The notes: generated by a model not told the origin, from the sequence alone. 64,000 nt of DNA from Bog-756 sp963734435 (GCA_963734435.1 CAVTHA010000015.1:186001-250000), one strand, 5' to 3'. Counted from the stretch's first letter, positions 34,445 through 44,153 are shown. Program-made: numbers and translations.

Positions 34445-35003
34445 GTGAGATCCGACGCCGGCGCAGTGGAGGGCGACGATGTCCTACGGATGCTCGAGCG
34501 CGACCATGAGGACATCAACCGGCTGCTCGGGATGTTCGAGGGCCAGGCACCCGACATTGCCGCCGAGCTGTTCTGGATTCTGGCGGACGATCTCATCCGG
34601 CACGAGGTGGCCGAGGAGGTAGTGCTCTACCCTCATCTCTGGGATGGGAGCGACCCGGTGGCGCGGACGGCGCTGGCCGAGCAGCTGGGCATCGAAGACC
34701 GACTGACCCGGCTCGAGGGCACGCCGACGTCAGGCAGAGAATTCGGCCAGGAACTGGCCGGACTCCGAGCCCGCGGTGAGTGAGCACATCGACAGCGAGC
34801 AGCGCGAACTTCTGCCGAAGCTGTATGAGACCATGTCCCAGGATCGGCGTCGCGAGCTCGGTCGCCGGTACGCCGAGGTCAAGGAGACCGCTCCGCATCA
34901 CCGGTATCCGGGGACCGGGGGCAACACCATCGTGGGTCGGGTGTCTGCGCTCTCGGACTGGATTCGCGATTCGGCCAGCAAGGACCTGTGGCAAGCCAGC
35001 TGA
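34445..35003 (+). CDS. Hemerythrin HHE-domain protein, one frameshift
   Basis: About 185 residues after repair. The di-iron four-helix bundle is seen as MLERDHEDINRLLG, LIRHEVAEEVVLYPHL (HxxxEExxxYP) and, in the other frame, VSEHIDSEQRELLPKLYE. An extra C in the CCC run at 34770-34772 separates them. A C-terminal tail (APHHRYPGTGGNTIVGRVSA) follows. Bacterial HHE proteins bind O2 or NO, or store iron. It has a SigB-type promoter and lies 88 bases before the encapsulated ferritin, suggesting a joint role in iron or oxidative stress. Confidence 0.82.
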
Positions 35004-35091
35004 GGCGGTAGGCGGCAGCGGGGGGCAGTACGATTTCCGGCGGGAGCGCCGAGGTCGGTGAACCCGAGGAGCATCTCCAGGAGGTCCATCC

Positions 35092-35493
35092 GTGGCCCAG
35101 AGCGCCGGACTGCACGAACCCGAAGGCAAGCTGGGACCCGAGACCATCGATCGGCACCGCGCCACCACGTCGATCCAGGAGGAGCTCGAAGCGGTCGACT
35201 GGTACGACCAGCGGGTGGACGCCACTGACGATGACGAGCTGGCCGGCATCCTGGCCCACAACCGGGACGAGGAGAAGGAGCACGCGGCCATGACCCTCGA
35301 GTGGCTCCGTCGCCACGACCCGGTTCTCGACCGCCATCTCCGCACCTATCTGTTCACCAGCGACCCGGTGCTGAAGACCGAGGTTGCGGCAGAAGGCCAG
35401 GCCGGGACCGATCCTCCGGCTGGTCAGACGAAGAAGGCGATGGACGGCGGTACCGGTTCCCTCGGGATCGGGAGCCTGCGGGCCGGGTCATAG
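35092..35493 (+). CDS. Encapsulated ferritin-like protein (EncFtn) with cargo-loading peptide
   Basis: 133 residues. The core follows the EncFtn family closely: ETIDRHRATTSIQEELEAVD, then WYDQRVDA, and AHNRDEEKEHAAMTLEWLRR. Predicted ferroxidase ligands, shared between subunits, are Glu31, Glu61 and His64. A Gly/Thr-rich linker leads to the C-terminal LGIGSLRAGS, which matches the encapsulin cargo peptide consensus (LTVGSL-like). EncFtn forms a ring that oxidises Fe(II) and delivers it into an encapsulin nanocage. A full AGGAGGT (35079-35085) six bases before the GTG fixes the start. No encapsulin shell gene is adjacent or anywhere in this window. Confidence 0.92.
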   Translation: MAQSAGLHEPEGKLGPETIDRHRATTSIQEELEAVDWYDQRVDATDDDELAGILAHNRDEEKEHAAMTLEWLRRHDPVLDRHLRTYLFTSDPVLKTEVAAEGQAGTDPPAGQTKKAMDGGTGSLGIGSLRAGS

Positions 35494-35500
35494 GACGGGC

Positions 35501-36418
35501 CTAGGCGGAGCTGCCGTCCCCGATCGGGGCGAAGAGGTCGCCCATGCGTTCAACCCGGCTGAGCACGTCACCGGCGGTGAACCGGAGGAGCTCGGGGTCC
35601 GCACTGTCGGCGCAACGCTCGACCTCCTCCCAGCTGACCGGAGTCGATGCCGTCGGCTCGGGCCGTGCCCGCAGGGAGTACGGGGCGACGGTGGTCTTGG
35701 CCGGATGGTTCTGGCTCCAATCGATCAGCACCTTGCCTCGCCGCAGGGACTTGCGCATGTTGGACACCACGAGGTCGGGGTGCTCGCCCTCGATCCGGGA
35801 GGCCATCCCATAGGCCGCGTCCCTCAGCTTGTCCCAACTCATCCGCCGTTCCAAGGGGCAGTAGAGCTGGAGTCCCTTCGACCCACTGGTCTTGGCCAGG
35901 CAGGTCTCGCCCGGGCCCAACGCCTCGAGGATCAGCGATGCCACCCGGCAACACTCGACGATGGTGGTCCCGTCACCAGGATCGAGGTCGAAGACCATGT
36001 GGTCGGGGGGTGCGGGCAGCGATCGCCTCCGACCCACCCGCCAGAGCGGGACGTGGAGCTCGATGGTCGCCAGGTTGGCCACCCACACCAGAGACGGCAC
36101 GTCGCAGAGCACGCAGTACTCGATGACGCCCCCATTCTCGTTGGAGGGGACCGACACGCTCCGCACCCACTCCGGCGCGTGCACGGGTCGGTGCTTCTCG
36201 AAGAACGACTGGCCTTCCACCCCGTCGGGAAAGCGCTTCATGGTGAGCGGGCGGTCCCGCACGTGAGCCAGCATCACCGGGGCAAGGCGGGCGTAGTAGT
36301 CGATCATCTCGCCCTTGGTGAAGCCGACCGCAGGAAAGAGGACTTTGTCCAGGTTGGAGATGGTCAGCTCCCGGCCGTCCACGCTCGTCCTCACCGATCC
36401 GCTTCGATCAGGGCTCAT
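35501..36418 (-). CDS. LigD polymerase/primase domain protein
   Basis: A 305-residue AEP-type polymerase domain, the NHEJ PolDom as a separate protein. Seen are LTISNLDKVLFPAVGFTKGE, GQSFFEKHRPVHAP, the catalytic MVFDLDPGDG (D-x-D), AKTSGSKGLQLYCPL and VLIDWSQNHPAKTTVAPYSL. It adds (ribo)nucleotides to fill gaps at double-strand breaks. Its first 11 bases overlap the end of the ligase gene, so the two are one operon and together equal a full LigD. It is a paralogue of the polymerase at 5.3 kb. It is convergent with the EncFtn gene, with seven bases between. Confidence 0.9.
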   Translation of the reverse strand: MSPDRSGSVRTSVDGRELTISNLDKVLFPAVGFTKGEMIDYYARLAPVMLAHVRDRPLTMKRFPDGVEGQSFFEKHRPVHAPEWVRSVSVPSNENGGVIEYCVLCDVPSLVWVANLATIELHVPLWRVGRRRSLPAPPDHMVFDLDPGDGTTIVECCRVASLILEALGPGETCLAKTSGSKGLQLYCPLERRMSWDKLRDAAYGMASRIEGEHPDLVVSNMRKSLRRGKVLIDWSQNHPAKTTVAPYSLRARPEPTASTPVSWEEVERCADSADPELLRFTAGDVLSRVERMGDLFAPIGDGSSA

Positions 36419-37865
36419 AGACCACGTCCGCGGGTGACCTGTCCACCCTGATGCCCCGCCAGACCGGATGTCGGAACCGGTGGTCGGGCGTCCACTCGCT
36501 GAAGCGCACCTCCCCGACCAGGACGGGACGGACCCAGGTGACCTCGGTGCCCACCTCTCGCGCCAAGTCCTCGTCGAACGGGCTGGTCTTACGGGTGAGC
36601 GGTCGGAGCCGCTCGAGGAGGTCCTCCATGGCGGACTGGGTGAACCCGGTGCCCACCTTGCCCGCGTAGCGAAGCACGACCTTGCGGCCTCCGACGGGCA
36701 GGCCGAGGAGGAGGGAGCCGAACAGGCTCCGGCGGTTGCCCTGGCCGGGGGTCCATCCGCCCACCACCACCTCCTGGGTCCGCTGGTTCTTGACCTTCAC
36801 CCAGTCGCGGCTCCGGGTTCCCGGTCGGTAGAGGCTGTCCCGACGTTTGGCCACGATGCCCTCCATGCCGACCTCCGCCGCAATTCGGAGCGCCTCGGAT
36901 CCCGGATCGTCGGTGAAGACCGGGGTGACCGCCCAACTCGGGCCGGACAGGCCGAGGGATTCGAGTTCCTGGCGACGCTGTCGGTAGGGGCTCCGAAGCA
37001 ACGACCGCCCGTCGCGGTGGAGAAGGTCGAACAGCATCAGGCTGGCCGGATCGTCCGCCTCGGCCCTCCGCACACCGGCGGCCGATGTGACGTGCATCCG
37101 ACGTTGCAGCCGAGAGAAGGAGGGGTGTCCGCGGTCGTCGAGGGTCACCAGCTCGCCGTCCAGGAGCAGCTGTGCCGAACCCACGGCCTCGCCGAATTCA
37201 CGGAGCTCGGGGAACGAGGCAGTCGTGTCGTTCCCGTTCCGGGTCATGGCCCGCACCCGGCCCCCATCGACCCACACGAGCACCCGGATCCCGTCCCATT
37301 TGAACTCGTATATCCAGTCGTCTCCCTCCGGCGGGCGGTCGGCCGGTACAGCCAACATGGGGGCGAGCGTCTCAGGAAGGGGCTCCCATCCGTCTGGCGC
37401 CGGATCCATCCGGTGGATCATCCAGTTCTTCCCGGTGGCAAAGAGCACGTAGCGGCCTTCGGCCCGCCGGCCGTGGAGGACCACCATCACCTCGCGGTCG
37501 GTCCACTTCTCGCATTCGTAGGAACCGTTGTCCCAGATGGTCACCTCGCCCCCGCCGTACTCGTCGGCGGGAATGGTGCCACTGAACCGGGAGTACTCCA
37601 GGGGGTGGTCCTCGGTGGGGACCGCCAGGTGATTGTGGGCCGGATCGACGGGCAGCCCCTTAGGGAGGGCCCACGACACGAGCACGCCGTCGCGCTCGAG
37701 ACGAAAGTCCCAGTGCAACGAGGAGGCATGGTGTTCCTGGATCACGAAGGTCGGTGGTCCCGAGCGACGAGCCCGCTTCGGCGTGCGCTTGGGCGGCACC
37801 GGCTCAGGGGTGCGACCAGGATTTCGTTTACGCCGGTATGTATCGAGGGAAGAATCAGCCATCAC
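36408..37865 (-). CDS. ligD: LigD: 3'-phosphoesterase plus ATP-dependent DNA ligase
   Basis: 485 residues. Residues about 35-160 form the phosphoesterase domain (FVIQEHHASSLHWDFRLE with the metal His, GTIPADEYGGG). From about 165 the adenylation and OB domains follow, with catalytic Lys in YEFKWDGIRVLVW, then LLDGELVTL, LMLFDLLHRDG, EGIVAKRRDSLYRPG and WVKVKNQ. It cleans 3' ends and seals them in non-homologous end joining. The usual partner Ku is absent from the window. A GGGTAT element sits seven bases before the ATG on this strand, so SigB-type leaderless expression is possible. Confidence 0.92.
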   Translation of the reverse strand: MMADSSLDTYRRKRNPGRTPEPVPPKRTPKRARRSGPPTFVIQEHHASSLHWDFRLERDGVLVSWALPKGLPVDPAHNHLAVPTEDHPLEYSRFSGTIPADEYGGGEVTIWDNGSYECEKWTDREVMVVLHGRRAEGRYVLFATGKNWMIHRMDPAPDGWEPLPETLAPMLAVPADRPPEGDDWIYEFKWDGIRVLVWVDGGRVRAMTRNGNDTTASFPELREFGEAVGSAQLLLDGELVTLDDRGHPSFSRLQRRMHVTSAAGVRRAEADDPASLMLFDLLHRDGRSLLRSPYRQRRQELESLGLSGPSWAVTPVFTDDPGSEALRIAAEVGMEGIVAKRRDSLYRPGTRSRDWVKVKNQRTQEVVVGGWTPGQGNRRSLFGSLLLGLPVGGRKVVLRYAGKVGTGFTQSAMEDLLERLRPLTRKTSPFDEDLAREVGTEVTWVRPVLVGEVRFSEWTPDHRFRHPVWRGIRVDRSPADVVYEP

Positions 37866-37872
37866 CTGATCG

Positions 37873-37878
37873 ATACCC
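37873..37878 (-). promoter_or_regulatory. Possible SigB-type -10 element for ligD
   Basis: GGGTAT on the minus strand ends eight bases before the ligD ATG, the same geometry as the hemerythrin promoter. The region where a GTTT -35 should lie has only a poor match (CTTGAG), so this is tentative. Confidence 0.3.
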
Positions 37879-37907
37879 GCTCTCAGCCGCGCCTACTCAA
37901 GGGCCGT

Positions 37908-37955
37908 CCGGGCCCTGTCGGGGCGAGCGTAGCTCGCCCGTGCAGCAGGGCCCGG
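37908..37955. promoter_or_regulatory. Two-tier 48-bp hairpin between ligD and the SigB operon
   Basis: An outer perfect 10-bp stem (CCGGGCCCTG / CAGGGCCCGG) encloses, through a 3/6-base internal loop, an inner perfect 8-bp stem (GGGCGAGC / GCTCGCCC) with a three-base loop. It ends 17 bases before the rsbV-like ATG in the 107-bp divergent intergenic region. In RNA it would be very stable and could gate translation of the operon; as DNA it offers nested palindromes for a regulator. No T-run follows in either direction. Confidence 0.6.
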
Positions 37956-37972
37956 AGCTAATCTGATCGTAG

Positions 37973-38318
37973 ATGGTGGACGAATTGTTCGAGATCTCAG
38001 AAGAGACGACCGACCGCTCCTGTGTGGTCACCGTGGCCGGTGAGGTCGACGTGGCCAGCCGCGCCCATGCTGCGAAATCGGCTCGAGGAGGCGATCGAAC
38101 GCGGCACGCCCCTCCTGGTCGTAGACCTGTCGACGGTGACCTTCATCGATTCCACCGGCCTTGGGGTCCTCATCGGTGCGTCAAAGCGGATCGACCACTC
38201 GGGCAGCACCATGCGGCTGGTGGTTTCCGAGCCCCGGATCCTCAAGCTGTTCGAGATCACCGGACTCACGGATCTGTTCTCCATCGTGCCCTCGGTGGAG
38301 CAAGCCGTCAGGACATGA
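37973..38318 (+). CDS. STAS anti-anti-sigma factor (RsbV-like), one frameshift
   Basis: About 114 residues after repair. The N-terminal strand CVVTVAGEVDVAS is followed, after removing one C at about 38060, by APMLRNRLEEAIERG and the switch motif VTFIDSTGLGVLIGA with the phosphorylatable Ser. It is the first gene of a three-gene partner-switching operon: STAS, then RsbW-type kinase (ATGA overlap), then sigma factor (TGATG overlap). A large hairpin lies just upstream of its start. Confidence 0.85.
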
Positions 38319-38761
38319 GCACCTCCGATCGATCTGACGTCCGGAGCGCAGCCGGCCGCGGGGATCCGACCCGGGACGTCGTGGAGTTGAGCATCCCGGT
38401 CCGTGCCGACCTGGTGGTCCTGGCCCGGTTGACGGCGGCCACCGTGGCATCGAGGGCCAGCTTCGATGTCGAGGAGATCGAGGACCTGCGCCTGGCGGTG
38501 GACGAGCTGTGTGTTTCATTGGTCAGCGAGGGCAGTGAAGGGCGGTTGGCGCTGCGTTTCGTCCGCGGTGACGAGGACATCGAGGTCTCGTGCACCTACC
38601 TTGCCGGTTCCGATCCGGATGGAACGGCGATGAGCATTTCCTCCGACGGGCTCTCGGCCCGGATCCTCGATGCCCTGGTCGATGAGCACGGTCGGGACGG
38701 GGATGGCGGACAAGAACGGATCTGGTTGCGCAAGCGGCGAGCGCCGCGGCCGCAGGCTTGA
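38315..38761 (+). CDS. RsbW-type anti-sigma serine kinase
   Basis: 148 residues with an HATPase fold. VEEIEDLRLAVDELCVSLV is the N box, and MSISSDGLSARILDALVDE and RIWLRKRR form the C-terminal part. The G boxes are weaker than in classical RsbW, as is common in SigF/SigB anti-sigma factors. It should bind the sigma factor encoded next and phosphorylate the STAS protein encoded before. Overlapping start and stop codons on both sides ensure balanced synthesis. Confidence 0.84.
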   Translation: MSTSDRSDVRSAAGRGDPTRDVVELSIPVRADLVVLARLTAATVASRASFDVEEIEDLRLAVDELCVSLVSEGSEGRLALRFVRGDEDIEVSCTYLAGSDPDGTAMSISSDGLSARILDALVDEHGRDGDGGQERIWLRKRRAPRPQA

Positions 38762-39508
38762 TGTCTGTGCCGGTTCATTCAACCGGAGAGATGCGGGAGA
38801 AGTTCGTCGAGCTTGCCCAGACCGGCGACCAGCGGTTGCGCGACGAGTTGGTCGAAACGCACCTGGGACTGGCCTACCAGCTCGCTCGGCGTTTCTCCAA
38901 CCGTGGGGAGAGCTTTGACGACCTGGCGCAGGTGGCATCCATTGCCCTGATCAAGTCTGTCGACCGGTTCGACCCGGCACGGGGTGTCGAGTTCAGCACC
39001 TTCGCCACCCGTACGGTCATCGGTGAGTTGAAGCGCCATTTCCGCGACAAAGGGTGGGCGGTGCGCGCACCGCGGCGGGTCCAGGAGCTCTACCTCGAGC
39101 TCGGACATGTGATCGAGCTGCTCTCTCACGAGCTCGGGCGTCCTCCGACCGTGGCGGAGATGGCCGAGGCCACCGGGTCCTCGGAAGAGGCGGTGCTGGA
39201 GGCGCTCGAAGCCGGCCAGAGCTACCGGACGACCTCCATCGATGCCCCCGATCGACAGGACAGCCCCATGGCCGAGCGCCTCGGTGAAGTGGATATGGGC
39301 TTCACCGCCAGCGAGGACCGAATGCTGCTGGCCATATCCCTGGCCGAGTTGTCCGATCGTGAGCGGGCCATCCTCAATCTTCGATTCATCGACGGCCTCA
39401 CCCAGTCGCAGATCGCCACCCGCGTCGGGGTGAGCCAGATGCACGTCTCACGCCTACTGACGGCCAGCCTGGCCAAGCTGCCGCGAATCGTTCTCGACCG
39501 GGGAGTGA
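38761..39508 (+). CDS. SigB/SigF-family RNA polymerase sigma factor, one frameshift near the 3' end
   Basis: About 248 residues. Region 2 reads ETHLGLAYQLARRFSNRGES and DDLAQVASIALIKSVDRFD; region 3 includes PRRVQELYLELGHVIELL; region 4 reads LSDRERAILNLRFIDGLTQS and QIATRVGVSQMHVSRLL. Without correction the frame runs on past the next gene start. Removing one C at 39481-39482 gives the natural end SLAKLRESFSTGE with a TGA at 39506-39508. It drives the general stress regulon from GTTT/GGGTAT promoters, one of which precedes the hemerythrin gene. Confidence 0.88.
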
Positions 39509-39580
39509 GCCCATCCAGGCTCGGCGCGAGGAGGCATAACCTCAAGAGAAGGGTCGTTCGCCCCAGTAAGGAGTCGAGTG

Positions 39581-40030
39581 ATGGGCCAGTGGAGTCGGAA
39601 AGAGATCGAGGACGGGTTCGCCCACTATCAGGAGGTGGCGGCCGCAGCCGGATCCTCGGGCCAATGGCGGGACTGGGCCGATCTGTTCACCGAGGACGCC
39701 ACCTACATCGAACATCATTTCGGAACCTTCCACGGGCGGGCGGCCATCTACCAGTGGATCAGCTCGTGCATGGCCGACTACCCGGGTCGGGACATGCCGG
39801 AATTCCCGATCGAGTGGTACGTCATCGACGATGACCGCGGCTGGGTGATCTGCCAGGTGTGGAACCGCATGCGAGATCCCGGTGACGGGTCCGTCCATCA
39901 GGAGTACAACTTCACTCTGCTCAAGTATGCCGGAGACCGGCAGTGGAGCTACGAGGAGGACATCTACAACCCCCTCCGCTTCGGGGCCATGGTCGAAGGA
40001 TGGGAGGCGGCCCGGGCTGCCGCCGGCTGA
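39581..40030 (+). CDS. NTF2/SnoaL-like protein
   Basis: 149 residues with a cone-shaped alpha+beta fold. Seen are WRDWADLFTEDATYIEHHFG, FHGRAAIYQWISSCM and CQVWNRMRDPGDG, typical of SnoaL-like or ketosteroid-isomerase-like proteins. AAGGAG (39568-39573) lies seven bases before the ATG, with a GTG one codon earlier. Activity cannot be assigned. It follows the sigma gene by 72 bases and may share its transcript. Confidence 0.75.
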   Translation: MGQWSRKEIEDGFAHYQEVAAAAGSSGQWRDWADLFTEDATYIEHHFGTFHGRAAIYQWISSCMADYPGRDMPEFPIEWYVIDDDRGWVICQVWNRMRDPGDGSVHQEYNFTLLKYAGDRQWSYEEDIYNPLRFGAMVEGWEAARAAAG

Positions 40031-40115
40031 CCGCCGGCGCCGTTGGCGGGTCACACCGGCGCTGTCCGCGGGTCGTACCCGCTCATCACCCGGCCGGCTG
40101 CACTACCCTGCGAAC

Positions 40116-40975
40116 GTGGACGTCCGGAGGCTGGGGAGGACCGGGCACCGCTCGTCGGTGGCGGTGCTGGGGGCGCGGCATTTTGGGACACCGACACCGA
40201 TACGGCCGGCCGTGCACTGTCCTCAGCCGTCGAGGCCGGCGTCAACCACCTCGATGTGGCGCCGCAGTATGGCCGGGCGGAGGAATTGCTCGGGCCCCAC
40301 ATCCCCGCCCTACGCCACCGGCTGTTCGTGGCCTGCAAGACGTTGCGACACAGCGCGGACGGGGTCAAGGCACAGCTCGAGAACTCGCTCCGCCTCCTGC
40401 GTTGCGACCACTTCGACCTGTACCAGCTGCACGCGGTCACCGACGTCGCCGAGCTGGATGCCAGGGCAGGTGCCATCGAGGTGCTGATGGCCGCCCGCGA
40501 CCAGGGCCTCTGCCGCTGGGTTGGCATCACCGGCCACGAGCTCAGCGCCCCGGCCGCCCATCTGGAGGCGCTGCGACGGTATGACCTAGACACGGTGATG
40601 TTCCCGGTCAATCCGCAGCTGTGGTCCGATGCCGCGTACCGTGGCGATGCCGAGGCGCTACTCACCCATGCCTCGGATCACGACATCGGGGTGATGGCCA
40701 TCAAGGCGATGGCCGCCCGGCCCTGGGGCGAGCGGCCGCACACCGCCGCCACTTGGTACGAGCCCTACGTCTCTGAGTCGGAGATCTCACGACGGGTGCG
40801 CTTCGCCTTGTCCACGCCCGGGGTGCACGCCCTGTGCACACCGGGCGACCTCGGTCTTCTCCCCAAGGTCCTGGTGGCCGCCCAGGGGCCTCGGCCGATG
40901 GATCCGGCCGAGCGGGCGGAAGCGATGGCCGTATCGGGGGCGGAGCCCAGCATCTTCCCGATGCCGACGGCCTGA
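40116..40975 (+). CDS. Aldo/keto reductase, one frameshift
   Basis: About 286 residues after repair. The N-terminus MDVRRLGRTGHRSSVAVLG is in one frame; AAFWDTDTDTAGRALSSAVE and the rest lie in another. One G is missing from the run at 40169-40173. The catalytic tetrad region includes NHLDVAPQYGRAEELLG (Asp, Tyr), LFVACKTLRHSADG (Lys) and LYQLHAVTD (His). It would reduce carbonyls with NADPH. GTG 40116 is the start. Confidence 0.82.
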
Positions 40976-41025
40976 CAGTTCGAGACCTCCGCCGGGCGTC
41001 GGCATCCTGGCCGGCGGGCAGACGA

Positions 41026-42063
<1,038 letters not shown>

Positions 42064-42179
42064 CACGGACAGTCTGCCCGCGTCCCCTCCCTTCGCGCCA
42101 CGGTCGGCGTCCCCGATCGTCGCGGGGCGCACGCCTAATGTGAGCCGATGTTCACCTCGCCGTCTTTGGGCAGTTGAGC

Positions 42180-43376
42180 GTGACGACGTCGTCGGTGTCG
42201 ACGCTGGTGCTGATCGCCCTGGCCGCGGTACTCGCCCCCATCCTGTCCGAACTGAGTGGTCCGGTGGCCATACCCGAGATCGTCATCCAGATCGGGTTCG
42301 GCATTCTCATGGGCCCCTACGTCCTGCACCTGACCCACCCGAGTACCATCGTGACCGGCCTCTCCGACCTCGGCCTCACCTACCTGATCTTTCTGGCCGG
42401 GTTCGAGCTGGATCTCAGGAAGATCCGCGGATCGCCCCTGCGGCTGGCCTGCATCGGGTGGGGGATCTCTCTGGTGATCGGGCTCTCGGCCGCCTTCGCC
42501 CTGGTGTTCACGGGCTTGGCTTTGGACACCCTGGTGATCGGGCTGGCCCTCACCACCACGGCGCTCGGCACCCTGGTGCCCATGCTGCGCGATGCGGGGT
42601 TGTTCGACAACCATTTCGGCTCGTATATCGGGGCCATCGGCACGGTCGGTGAGTTCGGCCCCATCGTGGCGGTGGCCCTACTGCTCACCAAGAAGGAACC
42701 GGTGCTGACCTCCTTGCTGTTGGCGGCGTTCATCGTGGTGGCGGTCATTACCGTGATGTTGGCGGCGCGGTCCCAACCACCGCGGGTGGTGGCGATGCTC
42801 AACCGGCATCTGGAGTCGAGCGCGCAACTTCCCGTCAGGGTGTCGCTGCTCCTCATCGTGCTGCTGGTCCTGCTGGCCCAGAGCCTCGGGCTCGACGTCC
42901 TGCTCGGTGCCTTCGCCGCCGGAATCGTCGTCCGCCTCTTCTCGGCCAGCGGTGAGAGCGAGAGGATCCGGGCCAAGCTCGAGGCCATCGGATTCGGGTT
43001 CCTCATCCCGATCTTCTTCGTCGTGAGCGGCACCCAATTCAACCTGCAGGTGTTCATCGGACATCCCGAGTCGCTGTGGCGGGTCCCGCTCTTCGTCGTC
43101 CTCATGCTGGCGGCACGGGGCGTTCCCGTGCTGTTGCTCTACCGCAACGTGTTGCCGCGGCCCCAGCGGCTCCCGATGGTGTTGCTCTCGGCCACCGGGC
43201 TTCCGTTGATCGTGGTGGTCACCAGCATCGCCACGGCCGAAGGCCGGATCCTCCCGGTCAACGCGGCGGCACTGGTAGCCGCCGGGATGGTGACTGTGCT
43301 GCTCTTTCCGGCGACGGGGTTCTGGCGTATGCGCAAATTGGGGACGATCGCCGAGCCGCAGGGATCGCCGGCCTAG
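42180..43376 (+). CDS. CPA2-type cation:proton antiporter
   Basis: 398 residues with about 12 membrane helices. GPVAIPEIVIQIGFGILMGP and LGLTYLIFLAGFELDL are the first-bundle signatures of Kef/NhaS-type exchangers, and the central FVVSGTQFNL and LALTTTALGTLVPML helices match the ion-binding core. It exchanges Na+ or K+ for H+. There is no RCK/TrkA-N regulatory domain at the C-terminus, so it is a minimal form. The start is GTG 42180, or TTG two codons earlier. Confidence 0.88.
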   Translation: MTTSSVSTLVLIALAAVLAPILSELSGPVAIPEIVIQIGFGILMGPYVLHLTHPSTIVTGLSDLGLTYLIFLAGFELDLRKIRGSPLRLACIGWGISLVIGLSAAFALVFTGLALDTLVIGLALTTTALGTLVPMLRDAGLFDNHFGSYIGAIGTVGEFGPIVAVALLLTKKEPVLTSLLLAAFIVVAVITVMLAARSQPPRVVAMLNRHLESSAQLPVRVSLLLIVLLVLLAQSLGLDVLLGAFAAGIVVRLFSASGESERIRAKLEAIGFGFLIPIFFVVSGTQFNLQVFIGHPESLWRVPLFVVLMLAARGVPVLLLYRNVLPRPQRLPMVLLSATGLPLIVVVTSIATAEGRILPVNAAALVAAGMVTVLLFPATGFWRMRKLGTIAEPQGSPA

Positions 43377-43383
43377 TGCCCGG

Positions 43384-44106
43384 TCACGGTGCCTTTCGAC
43401 TCACCGTCAACCAGTCGCGAGCCTCGAGGTAGGGCTTGAAGGCGTCGACGATGTGGTCGATGTCCTTTGGGGTCTTCGGCCGCTGGAGCTCGTAGAGGTG
43501 GGGATAGTCGAGCCACGCGGTGACGTGCTCCCACAGTTGCACCGCTCGTTGTCCGGCGGGCGGGTCGACCAACACCGGCCCGAAGAGGGCCTGGCCGTCA
43601 TCGAAGAGCAGGGTCGGTACCCCGTAGCCGCCCCGGTCCAGCACGGCCTGGTGCTCGGCCAGCACCTCGTCGCCTGTGGTGGGATCCTCGATGGCGGCCC
43701 GGACGATGCCGGGATCCAGCCCCATCTCGGCCAGCAGGGCCTCGGCCACCTCGGGCTGGTGCGGCTTGCGTCCCTCCACGTGGAGGGCACGCCCGGCGGT
43801 CTCGTACCAGTGGTCGAGGAGGCTCATGTCCTGGCGCCGAAGGTAGGCACCGATGCGCATCATCGACCAGCCGTACGTCCACTCGCGCTCCCACGGGTGC
43901 TTCTTCCCCTCGACCCGGTTCACCTCCTCGAGGCTGAAGAACCGCCATCGCACCTCCACCCCGGCCACGTCACGGACCTCGCGCATCCACAGCGAGGTGA
44001 GGTAGGCGTAGGGGCACATGATGTCGAAGTGGAAATCAACTGCCTCAGGTCGGCCCACGGACGACAGCCTCCTCCCAACCGGCATAGCCCCACCGGTGCG
44101 GCTCAA
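43384..44106 (-). CDS. DsbA-family thioredoxin-fold protein
   Basis: 240 residues. FHFDIMCPYAYLTSLWMREV gives the thioredoxin start with a CPYA active-site-like motif containing a single Cys, so it is not a disulfide oxidoreductase. YGVPTLLFDDGQALFGPVLVD holds the cis-Pro loop. This fits the HCCA-isomerase/FrnE-like branch, which includes glutathione- or mycothiol-dependent isomerases. The start may be at the second Met (MPVGRRLSSV). It is convergent with the antiporter and has no signal peptide. Confidence 0.8.
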   Translation of the reverse strand: MSRTGGAMPVGRRLSSVGRPEAVDFHFDIMCPYAYLTSLWMREVRDVAGVEVRWRFFSLEEVNRVEGKKHPWEREWTYGWSMMRIGAYLRRQDMSLLDHWYETAGRALHVEGRKPHQPEVAEALLAEMGLDPGIVRAAIEDPTTGDEVLAEHQAVLDRGGYGVPTLLFDDGQALFGPVLVDPPAGQRAVQLWEHVTAWLDYPHLYELQRPKTPKDIDHIVDAFKPYLEARDWLTVSRKAP

Positions 44107-44153
44107 CCGCGGGACCGACGAGACCCCGCCACAGCACCGTACACGTCAGCTTG

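Noticed and set aside
38761..39834. Apparent 357-residue sigma factor running into the NTF2-like gene
   Set aside because: The tail is not protein-like; one extra C at about 39482 gives the natural sigma C-terminus and stop at 39508, and the NTF2-like gene has its own Shine-Dalgarno.
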